A stretch of 64,000 nucleotides of DNA from an uncultured Lachnospiraceae bacterium (GTDB lineage: Bacteria; Bacillota; Clostridia; Lachnospirales; Lachnospiraceae). The stretch covers positions 29,835-93,834 of the forward strand of contig CAKQYU010000010.1 of NCBI GenBank assembly GCA_934293575.1, given 5' to 3'. The position numbers were made by a program, and so were the translations under genes. The notes below the pieces were generated by a model that was given only the letters and a program-made list of their open reading frames with translations, had not been told where the DNA came from and ran no database searches. Of the stretch, positions 33,747 to 43,017 are shown one piece after another (positions within the stretch are counted from its first letter, which is position 1; each line of letters starts with the position of its first letter).

Positions 33747-35165
33747 ATGGATGAGGAGTTACAAAATGCATTAGATGAGTTTGAATCATTATATGGGGAT
33801 GATGCAAACGAACAGGAGAAAATGATAATCCCGGAAGAAAGAACAGCTTCCGAAGGGATGAATATTTCCGGAGAGATGGGTATCCCTGAAGAGATGAATA
33901 CTTCCGATAGGATGGATATGACCGAGGAGAATACTTTTTATCGGGAAACACCGCCCTACAGGCAGCGGCAGATACGGAGCCATAAAAAGAAACGACGTCT
34001 TTACAGACAGAATGTCATAAGAATCGTATCGGTTTGTGCGGCAGTGGCATTGGTATTTGGCAGCGGATTTTTCCTGTTAAAAAAAATGAATAAAAAAAGT
34101 AAAACCCCGGAGGTGACAAAAGCAGTCAGTGCACCGGCAACCACACAGGCAACGACAGAGAGCGAAGAAAGTAAAAGTCTGGTTGAACGGGCAACGATTA
34201 TGACACCGCAAAAGACAGATCAGACGATCTCGATTCCGGCAGCGGATTTGTCCGTGTTTAATGTGACACAGACAGATGCCGGAGAAACGGATACGACATA
34301 CGATCCATGGTCACTGGTGACGGTTTCGTTAGAATCAGTAGATGGTTCGCTGAATCAGACCTCACCGGGAGTGCCGGAAGAAACATCCATGCTTACCAGC
34401 ACCTATATGGTATTGGTGGATGCGGACACCGGTGAGATTGTAGCGGAAAGAGACAGTGAAAAGGTGGTGCCTCCGGCATCCATGACAAAAATTCTGACCG
34501 TGCTTACCGCAAGAGATTATATTACGGAAGACAAATTAGAGGATACGTTTACCATTACGTCGGATATTATAAATGAGGCACAAAGTTCGGGACTTAGCTG
34601 CGTTGGCTTCCTGCCGGGAGATGAAGTTACGGTAAGGGATATGTTATATGGAACCATTGTGTGTTCCGGAGCGGATGCGGCGATGGGACTAGCCATCTAT
34701 TGTGCCGGTTCCGAAGAAGCATTTGTGGAACAGATGAACAAGAACGTTGAAAAACTTGGTTTATCCGATACCGCACATTTTACAAATCCGGTCGGAAAAT
34801 ATGATGAAAACTTAAACTGTACAATGACGGATATGGCGGTTATCTTAAGTGTTGCAATGCAGGATCCGTTGTTAAAGGACGTATTGTCGACAAGAATTTA
34901 TCATACGGAAATCAAATATCCGGATTTGGATATGCCGGACGGAATGGAGATTTCCAATTGGTTTTTGAGAAGAATAGAAGACAAAGAAATGAATGGTCAG
35001 GTAACCGGAGCAAAAACCGGCTTTGTGAATCAATCCGGATTTTGTGCGGCAAGCTATTATGAAGCGGATACCGGCAAACATTATGTTTGTGTAACAGGAA
35101 ATGCAAATTCGGCATGGAGAGCGATTTATGACCATGTATCCGTATATCGTTCTTTCACGCAGTAA
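33747..35165 (+). CDS. D-alanyl-D-alanine carboxypeptidase (peptidase S11)
   Basis: A 472-residue penicillin-binding protein. A long acidic cytoplasmic N-terminus with Met/Glu-rich repeats (EGMNIS, GEMGIP, EEMNTS) precedes a basic stretch and one membrane anchor (about 92-111), then a Thr-rich linker. The S11 domain starts near 215. Catalytic motifs: SMTK (nucleophile Ser), SGAD (in place of the usual SGN/SGC) and KTG in AKTGFVNQSG. It trims the terminal D-Ala of peptidoglycan stem peptides outside the membrane. The cytoplasmic extension is unusual for the family. Confidence 0.9.
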   Translation: MDEELQNALDEFESLYGDDANEQEKMIIPEERTASEGMNISGEMGIPEEMNTSDRMDMTEENTFYRETPPYRQRQIRSHKKKRRLYRQNVIRIVSVCAAVALVFGSGFFLLKKMNKKSKTPEVTKAVSAPATTQATTESEESKSLVERATIMTPQKTDQTISIPAADLSVFNVTQTDAGETDTTYDPWSLVTVSLESVDGSLNQTSPGVPEETSMLTSTYMVLVDADTGEIVAERDSEKVVPPASMTKILTVLTARDYITEDKLEDTFTITSDIINEAQSSGLSCVGFLPGDEVTVRDMLYGTIVCSGADAAMGLAIYCAGSEEAFVEQMNKNVEKLGLSDTAHFTNPVGKYDENLNCTMTDMAVILSVAMQDPLLKDVLSTRIYHTEIKYPDLDMPDGMEISNWFLRRIEDKEMNGQVTGAKTGFVNQSGFCAASYYEADTGKHYVCVTGNANSAWRAIYDHVSVYRSFTQ

Positions 35166-35180
35166 TGGGAGGTGCTTTTT

Positions 35181-36653
35181 ATGTTAAAGAATTGGGAACA
35201 TGAAAAAATACCGGGAGAGGAAGAATTAGAGGAGCGTCTGTTACAGGCACGAACGGATTTAATGGCGAAACAGATGCAGATAAAGGAAAAAAAGCTTCCG
35301 GTGGTAGTACTGTTTGAGGGGTTTGGTGCTGCCGGTAAGGGTAGTGTGTTAGGAAGGGTAATCAAAAATCTGGATCCGCGTTTCTTTAAAGTGGAAACGA
35401 TGAAAAAACCGACAAAGGAGGAAAAAAGAAAGCCTTTTTTGTACCGTCATTTTGTAAAGATTCCGGAGGAGGGAAAATTTGCTTTCTTTGATGGCGGCTG
35501 GATGGATGAGGTGACATCGGCTTATCTTCATGGGAAATTAAAAGAGCAGGATTACAAAAACCGGATACAGAGTATCCGGCAGTTTGAAAGACAGTTGACC
35601 GACAATGGTTATCTGGTTATGAAGTTTTTCTTTTATATCGATAAGAAAGAACAGAAAAAACGCTTAGAGGGTCTTAATAAAGATAAGAATACAGCATGGA
35701 GAGTTGGTAAAGATGATATCTGGCAGAACGAACATTACAATGATTTTATTGATGTATATGACCAATATTTATTCGATACCAATCTTCCGACGGCTCCGTG
35801 GTATTTAATTGATTCGACTAATAAAAAATGGGCACAGCTGCAGGTTTTGGAAATGCTTAATAAAGGGATAGATGTGGCATTGACCAACGTTAAGCATGCA
35901 AGTCCGATTTTACAGAACACATTTCCGTTAAACGATATTCCAAAATTAAAGGAAATCAGTTTTGAAGGAAAAACAATGACAGAGGATGAGTACCGGAAAG
36001 AACTGAAAATCTGTCAGGAGCGGTTACAGGAACTGCATAACAAATTGTATAGAAAGAAAATCCCTGTCATCATTGCGTATGAAGGCTGGGATGCAGCCGG
36101 TAAGGGCGGAAATATCAAACGAATTGCAGCGGCACTGGATCCGAGAGGTTATGAGGTGCATCCGATTGCAAGTCCGGAACCCCATGAAAAAGCAAGACAC
36201 TATCTGTGGCGTTTCTGGAACCGTCTGCCAAAGGATGGTCACATCGCTATTTTTGACCGTACATGGTACGGAAGAGTTATGGTTGAACGCTTAGAGGGCT
36301 TTTGCAGTGAGAATGACTGGCAGAGAGCCTATAATGAAATAAATGAATTTGAAAAGGAATTATTCGATTGGGGAGCAATTGTAATTAAGTTCTGGGTACA
36401 GATTGACAAGGATACACAGTTGCAGCGGTTTGAACTGCGGCAGAACACGCCGGAAAAACAGTGGAAGATTACGGATGAGGACTGGCGGAATCGTGAAAAA
36501 TGGGATTTGTATGAGCAGGCAGTTGATGAAATGCTTCAAAAGACAAATACCGGTTTTGCTCCTTGGTTTATCTTAGAATCCAATGATAAAAAATATGCAA
36601 GAATTAAGGCATTAAAAACCGTCATTAAGGAAATTGAAAAACGAATCGGATAA
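35181..36653 (+). CDS. Tandem-domain polyphosphate kinase 2 (polyphosphate:AMP phosphotransferase type)
   Basis: A 490-residue protein made of two PPK2 domains. Each has a Walker A-like loop: FEGFGAAGKGSVLGR in the first (about 40-55) and YEGWDAAGKGGNIKR in the second (about 292-306). The lid motif RTWYGRVMVERLEGF is in the second domain only; the first reads GGWMDEVTSAY instead. The two-domain architecture matches polyphosphate:AMP phosphotransferases, which make ADP from AMP using polyphosphate. The active site is probably in the second domain. Start ATG 35181 is preferred over a GTG nine bases upstream because GGGAGGTG lies 7 nt before it. Confidence 0.9.
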   Translation: MLKNWEHEKIPGEEELEERLLQARTDLMAKQMQIKEKKLPVVVLFEGFGAAGKGSVLGRVIKNLDPRFFKVETMKKPTKEEKRKPFLYRHFVKIPEEGKFAFFDGGWMDEVTSAYLHGKLKEQDYKNRIQSIRQFERQLTDNGYLVMKFFFYIDKKEQKKRLEGLNKDKNTAWRVGKDDIWQNEHYNDFIDVYDQYLFDTNLPTAPWYLIDSTNKKWAQLQVLEMLNKGIDVALTNVKHASPILQNTFPLNDIPKLKEISFEGKTMTEDEYRKELKICQERLQELHNKLYRKKIPVIIAYEGWDAAGKGGNIKRIAAALDPRGYEVHPIASPEPHEKARHYLWRFWNRLPKDGHIAIFDRTWYGRVMVERLEGFCSENDWQRAYNEINEFEKELFDWGAIVIKFWVQIDKDTQLQRFELRQNTPEKQWKITDEDWRNREKWDLYEQAVDEMLQKTNTGFAPWFILESNDKKYARIKALKTVIKEIEKRIG

Positions 36654-36665
36654 CAGGGATGAAAC

Positions 36666-38840
36666 ATGACAAAAAAGAAAAAATTATCTCGGAAAAAGAG
36701 AAAACAACAGAGGGAAAAAGAAAGAACGGATAAGGTTCAAAAAGAAATACCGGTAGAAAAAGAACTGGCTGTTACGGCAGAAGTTGACTATGGTCAACTT
36801 CTGTCCGATAACGTTGCAAAGGAAAATAAGAAATATCGTTCTTATATCGGATTTTCTTATATTGTTGTTTTCTTTGTATATTGTGAAATTGTATTTCATC
36901 TGGTAAGGGTTGGTGCGCCGAATATTGATTTGGGATATAAAACATTGTTTGCATTAGCCGGTGGTGGAATTGCGGCTTTTTTAATCGGGCTTTTGCCGCG
37001 GAAAATTGCAAAGCCGGTAACGGGATTTTTACTGACCGTTGTTTCTATTTATTATATTGCCCAGATTATCTATAGCGGTGTGTTTGCAACGTATTTATCT
37101 TTATGGGGAACCAAGGATGTGGCAGGACAGGCACTTGACTTTACAAATGTTATCTGGAATGCAGTAAAAAAAGAATGGTTTGTGATTTTTCTGTTTTTAC
37201 TTCCTTTGGTTGTGTTCTTTCTCTGGGGAATACGAAAACTGGATTTTTCCGGATATACGGTTCCGTTTTACGGAGTTTTGGCATTGACTATTGTGTTGAT
37301 TTATTTGATTAATTTTGCGTGGATGCAGACAGATTCAGATGTGGCATATTCTGCGTACGATTTATACAAAAATTATACTTCGGTCGATATGACGGTAACA
37401 AGACTGGGTGTTTTGGAAGGATTGGTCTTAGATACCAGAGAAGGCATGAAGGATATCCTTGGAATACAAAAAAACAATGTGCAGTTTGCAACGGAAACGG
37501 TAACGACAACAGAGGCTGTGACGGAGGCGGATGTCTTAAGCGAAGAGGAAGAATCCATCGATACCTCACCGAATGTTTTGAATATTGACTTAAACCGGCT
37601 GGCAGAATCGGAAGAAAATGAAAGTGTGGCAGCGTTACATTCATATATTGCCGGATTGGAGCCGACCGATAAAAATGAATATACCGGAATGTTTGAGGGA
37701 TACAATGTGATATTTGTTGTGGCAGAGGGCTTTTCGGGATACTGTATTGATAAAGAACGTACCCCTACCCTGTATCGGCTGACACAGGAAGGATTTCATT
37801 TTAAAAATTATTATACACCTTTATGGTATGGTTCTACTTTAGGCGGTGAGTTTGCGGATTTGACTGGACTGATGCCGAAAAACGGTGGTTACCTGAGTAT
37901 GCAGAAGGTTGGAAAGAATAAAAATGATATGATGTTTACGCTTTCAAAACAACTGGAAAAGCAAAACTATAAAATCACAGCGTACCATGCAAATTCAAAT
38001 ACCTACTATGAAAGGGATGTATCCCGCCCGGTGCTGGGTTATGATGACTGGATTGCGGTTGGAACAGGTTATGAACCGGAATTGGGAACAAACGGAAAAG
38101 CACTTTGGCCGCAGTCGGATTTGCGCTTAGTGGAGAAAACATTTGATGATTACGCAACGGATGAACCGTTTTATACCTATTATCTTACGGTGAGCGGACA
38201 TGTGGAATACAGCTTTGCAGGCAATGCCATGTCCAAAAGACATGAGGATTTTGTGAAGGATATGGACTATTCCGACACAACAAAGGCATATATTGCGTGT
38301 CAGGATGAATTGGAACTGGCAATGACAAAGTTAGTCGAGAATTTGGAAGAAACGGGACTTGCTGACCATACGGTGATTGTATTGACTGCGGATCATGTGC
38401 CGTATGACAATAAAGAAGTGGTAGACGAACTGGCGGGCGAAAAATTAGATGAAACCTTTGACTGGTATAAAAATGCACTGATTGTCTGGTCGGGTTCCAT
38501 GGAAGAACCGGTTGAAGTGGAAAAATATTGTTCCAGCATTGATGTGCTGCCGACGATATCGAATCTTTTGGGACTTCCATATGATTCGAGAATGCTTGCG
38601 GGACAGGATATTTTATCAGACAGTGAAGGAATTGTTATTTTTAATGACAGAAGTTTCCTGACGGATACCTGCAGGTATAATGCGGGTACGGGAAAGGCGG
38701 AGGCAGTTTCCGGAGAAACTGTATCGAAGGAGTATTTAGATTCCCATATCGCTTATGTGAAGAACAAATTCAGTATGGCAGAGAGCATTGTGGATACGGA
38801 TTACTATCGTTACATTGATGAGGCTTTGCAGGAAAATTGA
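36666..38840 (+). CDS. LtaS-like alkaline-phosphatase/sulfatase-superfamily membrane protein
   Basis: A 724-residue protein. A basic cytoplasmic start (KKKKLSRKKRKQQREK) is followed by five membrane segments (about 58-225), then a sulfatase-superfamily domain outside from about 345. Metal-binding and nucleophile segments: NVIFVVAEGFSGY, the Thr in GSTLGGEFADLTG, HVEYSFAGN, and TVIVLTADHVPYDN. This is the architecture of lipoteichoic acid synthases and phosphoglycerol transferases. Whether it makes glycerol-phosphate polymers here is inferred. It follows the PPK2 gene by 12 bp. Confidence 0.88.
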   Translation: MTKKKKLSRKKRKQQREKERTDKVQKEIPVEKELAVTAEVDYGQLLSDNVAKENKKYRSYIGFSYIVVFFVYCEIVFHLVRVGAPNIDLGYKTLFALAGGGIAAFLIGLLPRKIAKPVTGFLLTVVSIYYIAQIIYSGVFATYLSLWGTKDVAGQALDFTNVIWNAVKKEWFVIFLFLLPLVVFFLWGIRKLDFSGYTVPFYGVLALTIVLIYLINFAWMQTDSDVAYSAYDLYKNYTSVDMTVTRLGVLEGLVLDTREGMKDILGIQKNNVQFATETVTTTEAVTEADVLSEEEESIDTSPNVLNIDLNRLAESEENESVAALHSYIAGLEPTDKNEYTGMFEGYNVIFVVAEGFSGYCIDKERTPTLYRLTQEGFHFKNYYTPLWYGSTLGGEFADLTGLMPKNGGYLSMQKVGKNKNDMMFTLSKQLEKQNYKITAYHANSNTYYERDVSRPVLGYDDWIAVGTGYEPELGTNGKALWPQSDLRLVEKTFDDYATDEPFYTYYLTVSGHVEYSFAGNAMSKRHEDFVKDMDYSDTTKAYIACQDELELAMTKLVENLEETGLADHTVIVLTADHVPYDNKEVVDELAGEKLDETFDWYKNALIVWSGSMEEPVEVEKYCSSIDVLPTISNLLGLPYDSRMLAGQDILSDSEGIVIFNDRSFLTDTCRYNAGTGKAEAVSGETVSKEYLDSHIAYVKNKFSMAESIVDTDYYRYIDEALQEN

Positions 38841-38880
38841 ATAATTTAAGAAGGCGTTGCATAAGTTATCCTAAAGGCAG

Positions 38881-39372
38881 ATGACGGGATTTGCGTATAT
38901 GAAAATAAAAAAGGATGAACTTGCAATTGCGATTTTGCTACCATTGGCAGTGGGAAGTGTAGCTGCCTATATTACAAGTGATGCAATGGTAAAGTTTTAT
39001 ATGATGAATAAGCCGCCATTATCTCCGCCGGGATGGTTGTTTCCGGTTGTCTGGAGCATTTTATATGTGATGATGGGAATTGCATCTTACCTGATTTATC
39101 AAATGGATGCAAAGGATGAGGATGTAAAGAAATCAATGAAATTGTATCTGATACAACTGGGTGTTAATTTTTTCTGGCCCATTTTATTTTTCCGGTTTGA
39201 GTGGTATCTGGCTGCATTTTTGTGGCTGGTACTTTTATGGATTTTGATTTTTCGGACCATGCACCAATACAAAAAATTAAGTAAAACCGCCTGTTATCTG
39301 ATGCTTCCGTATTTGCTGTGGGTTACATTTGCCGGGTATCTGAATCTGGGAATTTATTTTTTAAATAAATAA
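38881..39372 (+). CDS. TspO/MBR-family membrane protein
   Basis: A 163-residue protein with five membrane segments, the TspO length and fold. Conserved stretches: NKPPLSPPGWLFPVVWSILY, GIASYLIYQ, QLGVNFFWPILFF and LWVTFAGYLNLGIYFLN. TspO proteins bind or degrade porphyrins and steroid-like ligands at the membrane. A start at ATG 38899 would shorten it by six residues; 38881 has AAAGG before it. Physiological role here is unknown. Confidence 0.9.
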   Translation: MTGFAYMKIKKDELAIAILLPLAVGSVAAYITSDAMVKFYMMNKPPLSPPGWLFPVVWSILYVMMGIASYLIYQMDAKDEDVKKSMKLYLIQLGVNFFWPILFFRFEWYLAAFLWLVLLWILIFRTMHQYKKLSKTACYLMLPYLLWVTFAGYLNLGIYFLNK

Positions 39373-39413
39373 CCGGATAGGCAGGTAAATACGGAATTTT
39401 TACTATGCAAATA

Positions 39414-39441
39414 TTGACAAATTTGGTATTATTAATAATAG
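39414..39441 (+). promoter_or_regulatory. Promoter of TIR operon
   Basis: Consensus TTGACA at 39414-39419 and TAATAG at 39436-39441 with a 16-bp spacer, 46 bp before the TIR gene. Confidence 0.45.
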
Positions 39442-39486
39442 GATTTTAGCCGTAGATTACCGTCTGGTAACGTTGGAGGATAACAT

Positions 39487-40440
39487 ATGAGTAAGAAAAC
39501 TGTATTTGTCAGTTACAGTTCAAGAGATAAGATATTTGTGAATGATATAGTGGATGAATTAGAGGCAATGGGGATTACCTGTTGGAAGGCACCGGAGCAT
39601 ATTCCGGCAGGCTCAAGCTATGCAAGAGAGATTCCGAGAGCAATTGCAAACTGTGAGGTGTTTTTGCTGATGCTTTCTAAAACTTCGCAGGACTCAATAT
39701 GGGTTGAGAAGGAGATTGACAATGCCATTACGAACAGAAGGAATATTATTCCGTTTGTTTTAGATGGGGCACCACTGAATGATGCATTCCGCTTTTACCT
39801 GAATAATATCCAGATGATTTCCTACCATGACAATAAAAAAGATGCCATGGAAGAACTAAAGGGACAACTGAGTTTGTTGATTTTGGATAAGGAATATCGG
39901 AGGGATGACATAGAAAGAAAAGAAGAGAAAACAGAAACGAAACCTAAGGAAGTAAAAGAAACCATCGATGATAAAACACAGGTGGTTATTAATAAAAAAA
40001 TGAGCATTAATCCTGCAAAGGGCAGTGTGTTAGCCAAAAAACAACAGTCGAATGCGCTCCGTGTGAATCGTGTGCCGGTAGAGTGCCAGTACTGTGGAAG
40101 CAAAAAATTAAATAATGTTACATTGGGTACATATCGTTGTGAGGAATGTGGAAGAGATAATTATGATGATTTTCAGACAATTCGTAATTATTTGAATAAA
40201 GCAGGTTCAGCTTCGGCGCTGGTGATTGAGAAGAATACCGGAGTACCGAGGAAGATAATCAATTACTTTTTTCAGGAAGAATATCTGGAGATATCGGATA
40301 ATTCCTTGGCTACGGTTCCATGTGCAAGTTGCGGAACACCGATTCGTACCGGGGTGTATTGTGATGCGTGTAAGCGGAAAAAGGGAATCCGGAGCGGAAG
40401 CGGTAAGAGTATGAGTTTGCATGGTTCATGGTACACTTGA
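39487..40440 (+). CDS. TIR-domain protein with C-terminal zinc ribbons
   Basis: A 317-residue protein. The TIR domain (about 1-140) begins TVFVSYSSRDK, continues CWKAPEHIPAGSSYAREI, and carries the putative NADase Glu in SKTSQDSIWVEKEID. A charged linker (about 145-190) leads to a zinc ribbon (CQYCGSKKL...CEECGRDN), a winged-helix-like stretch and a second zinc knuckle (CASCGTPIRT...CDACKRKK). TIR domains with this Glu can cleave NAD or make cyclic ADP-ribose variants; whether this one does is not known. It starts a long co-directional gene run. Ribosome site TTGGAGGA. Confidence 0.87.
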   Translation: MSKKTVFVSYSSRDKIFVNDIVDELEAMGITCWKAPEHIPAGSSYAREIPRAIANCEVFLLMLSKTSQDSIWVEKEIDNAITNRRNIIPFVLDGAPLNDAFRFYLNNIQMISYHDNKKDAMEELKGQLSLLILDKEYRRDDIERKEEKTETKPKEVKETIDDKTQVVINKKMSINPAKGSVLAKKQQSNALRVNRVPVECQYCGSKKLNNVTLGTYRCEECGRDNYDDFQTIRNYLNKAGSASALVIEKNTGVPRKIINYFFQEEYLEISDNSLATVPCASCGTPIRTGVYCDACKRKKGIRSGSGKSMSLHGSWYT

Positions 40441-40459
40441 TAAATAATGGGGTGACATT

Positions 40460-41956
40460 TTGGAAAAGATAATCTGGGTAATAACAAATAATCGGGAAGA
40501 TATGATAATGGCGCAACGGTCTATTAACTCTACAGGGAGTATGAGAGCGGTGTGCCTGCTTTCGTTTGGTGCAGTGGAACGGGCTGCGTCCGATTCAGAG
40601 GGTTCCTCACGTTTTTCCACTCCGTCTTTAATTATTATGGATTATGAAATGTCGGTTTCAGAGGATTTTGCAATTCTTACGTTTTTAAAAAGACAGAAAA
40701 GTATTGCCAGTGTTCCTCTTTTTTTTATGGCAGAATCCCGGAGTAAAGATGTGGATGAGGAATGTTATGAAAAGGGTGCGATGGTTGTACTCGGAAAACC
40801 ATTGTCGCATACCGGAATCCTTCGTATAGAGCGGACAGCCTGGCAGCACGAGGTTACAAAAAATTATGAGAAGATGCTGCAAAAACAGATTAGTGAACTG
40901 CAATCTGCAAAACAGATTAGGCAGTTAAATCAACGGTTACAGGCGCGTAATGAACTGTTGTATCAGATTTTCGGTAGATATTTTTCCGATCAGGTTGTTG
41001 ATGTGATACTGGAAAGTTCGGAAGGCGGCAATATCGGCGGAGAGAAAAAAGAAGTAACGGTTTTAATGACGGATTTGCGCGGATTTACTTCCCTTGCGGA
41101 AAAATTAAGTTCCGAGGCGGTAACCGATTTGTTGAACTTTTATTTTGGAAAGATGTCACAGATTATAAATTCGTATCACGGAACCATTATTGAATTTTTA
41201 GGGGATGCGGTTCTGGCGGTATTCGGCGCACCGGTTCCTTCCGAGAAACAAAGCAAAGAGGCGGTGGCTGCAGCAATCACAATGCAGAATGCCATGGGGC
41301 AGACCAATGCATATTGTGAGGAAAAAGGATATCCTCCGTTGGAAATGGGAATCGGAATCCACCGTGGGGAGGCATTTGTCGGTAATGTCGGAAGTGAAGA
41401 TATGATGCGTTATAATGTGATTGGACAGGTTGTAAATGAATGTTCAAGGATTCAAAGCTACAGTGTCGGCGGACAGATTCTGGTATCGGAAGAGACGGTA
41501 GAAGATATTTTGGATGAAGTGGTTGTTCCAAACCGGATGGATGTGAATGCGAAGGGATTGCATAAGCCGGTAACCGTATGTGAGGTGACCGGAATTCGCG
41601 GGGAATTCCAGTGTGATATTGAAAATGTTGATTTTGATGTAATGTTTCCTTGCGAGGAACAGGTTATATTTAACCTGTATCTGGTGGAGGGAAAACGAAT
41701 CAGTGAGTATTCGATTACCAGTAAACTGTTACAGTTTTCAAAGAAACGTGCAGTTGTTAAATTGCTGGATGAATGGAAGAAGATTGAGGTATTTTCCGAT
41801 TTGGAGATATTTGCGGCAACTGCGGAAGGAAAGGCTGCATTTACCGGAGTCTATGCAAAAGTAATTGACCGGAGCAAACATAAACTGACGTTGCATTTTA
41901 CACATGTAAATGAAGGCTTTGGACGGTTTATGGAAGATATAATGGAAACAAAATAA
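40460..41956 (+). CDS. Receiver-class III nucleotidyl cyclase fusion
   Basis: A 498-residue protein starting at TTG 40460 (GGGGTGAC upstream). Residues 1-135 are a degenerate response-regulator receiver (IIMDYEM holds the phospho-acceptor-like Asp; late Lys in VVLGKPLSH). A coiled-coil linker with QIRQLNQRLQARNELL follows, then a class III cyclase domain (about 195-375): metal Asp residues in LMTDLRGFTS and LGDAVLAVFG, and the Asn/Arg pair in VVNECSRIQ. The position that selects adenine (Lys) is Glu in TIIEFLGDA, so the nucleotide product is uncertain. The last 100 residues resemble a PilZ-like beta domain. No repetition of this gene is seen nearby. Confidence 0.88.
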   Translation: MEKIIWVITNNREDMIMAQRSINSTGSMRAVCLLSFGAVERAASDSEGSSRFSTPSLIIMDYEMSVSEDFAILTFLKRQKSIASVPLFFMAESRSKDVDEECYEKGAMVVLGKPLSHTGILRIERTAWQHEVTKNYEKMLQKQISELQSAKQIRQLNQRLQARNELLYQIFGRYFSDQVVDVILESSEGGNIGGEKKEVTVLMTDLRGFTSLAEKLSSEAVTDLLNFYFGKMSQIINSYHGTIIEFLGDAVLAVFGAPVPSEKQSKEAVAAAITMQNAMGQTNAYCEEKGYPPLEMGIGIHRGEAFVGNVGSEDMMRYNVIGQVVNECSRIQSYSVGGQILVSEETVEDILDEVVVPNRMDVNAKGLHKPVTVCEVTGIRGEFQCDIENVDFDVMFPCEEQVIFNLYLVEGKRISEYSITSKLLQFSKKRAVVKLLDEWKKIEVFSDLEIFAATAEGKAAFTGVYAKVIDRSKHKLTLHFTHVNEGFGRFMEDIMETK

Positions 41957-41975
41957 GAATGATTGAGGATAAAAT

Positions 41976-42998
41976 ATGGATATTGAAAAATATGATGTGA
42001 AACAATGGAAGGAAGAAGAACTTCTTCCGGGAATCGAATGTGCATACCAATACCGGAAAGGAAATGTATTGATTGCCAGGATTGTGGATCCTTTGGACAG
42101 TCAGTTGGCAGATGGATTTTTGGAAGAGGATGGTTTAGGAGTTGCGAAGATTTTGCAGCTGCATTTTGACTGTCATTATTTATTATTGGTACGTCATATT
42201 CAGGAGGAAGTACAAATTATTGCATTTTCCGATGAAAAGCGGGTGCGTGCATATGAATTTTTGGATTACATTATATCGGACTTTGGATTGGTAAAGGGAA
42301 ATGCACACTATGCATACGGAAAGGTTTCGTATATTTATCTGGGTGCTAAACTATCATATTTTGAGATGACAGAGGTTATGGAATATCTGTTTGCAAAATG
42401 CAGGGATTATTTTGAAAACTGTGACTGGATTAATGCGGAAGGTTACGGAAAACTGCATGAAGAAGAAATTAAGCAAATGACCTGTTATCAGAAAAAAAGA
42501 ATACCGTGGGCTTATGTAAAAACGGTGGATATTGTACCGGAGAATGAAAAGATTCAGCTGCGTTCTTTGGAAAATGAATCCGGTATTACCATACAGTCGG
42601 ATAAGGATACTTACATTATGATTGGTTCAAGAGGCGAGATTTACGATATCAATCGGAGTAAGTTTGAAAGAACCTATGAAGCAACGACAGAGGCATTGGA
42701 TATCTTTGAACAGATGCTTGACTTTTTGCCGGAGGTACAATTAGAAGCGGACGGAAGCTATGTGATGTTAGATGAGTATGCCAAAATCTGTTATCCCAAA
42801 ACGGATGCAAAGATTTATGCCAGACAGATCGAACGGCGGACAAAGATATTTCCTGCTGAAGAGGGGCAGGAATACTATCTGGGAAGAGCCGGAGACTATA
42901 TGGCAGTCCGGACGGATGATTTTGATGATTTATATATTATTCAGGCGGATATCTTTAAAAATACCTATGAAGAGATAAAACAGCTTTCACAGGAATAA
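41976..42998 (+). CDS. Hypothetical protein, 340 aa
   Basis: A soluble protein without signal or membrane segment. Visible blocks: LLPGIECAYQYRKGNVLIARIVD, an acidic middle, and two similar C-terminal modules (IQSDKDTYIMIGSRGEIYDI near 210 and GQEYYLGRAGDYMAVRTDDF near 300). No family recognised. It sits 20 bp after the cyclase gene and 20 bp before the ClC gene, so it is co-transcribed with them; it may belong to the same signalling unit. Confidence 0.75.
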   Translation: MDIEKYDVKQWKEEELLPGIECAYQYRKGNVLIARIVDPLDSQLADGFLEEDGLGVAKILQLHFDCHYLLLVRHIQEEVQIIAFSDEKRVRAYEFLDYIISDFGLVKGNAHYAYGKVSYIYLGAKLSYFEMTEVMEYLFAKCRDYFENCDWINAEGYGKLHEEEIKQMTCYQKKRIPWAYVKTVDIVPENEKIQLRSLENESGITIQSDKDTYIMIGSRGEIYDINRSKFERTYEATTEALDIFEQMLDFLPEVQLEADGSYVMLDEYAKICYPKTDAKIYARQIERRTKIFPAEEGQEYYLGRAGDYMAVRTDDFDDLYIIQADIFKNTYEEIKQLSQE

Positions 42999-43017
42999 GA
43001 GAACAGGAGTAAGGACA

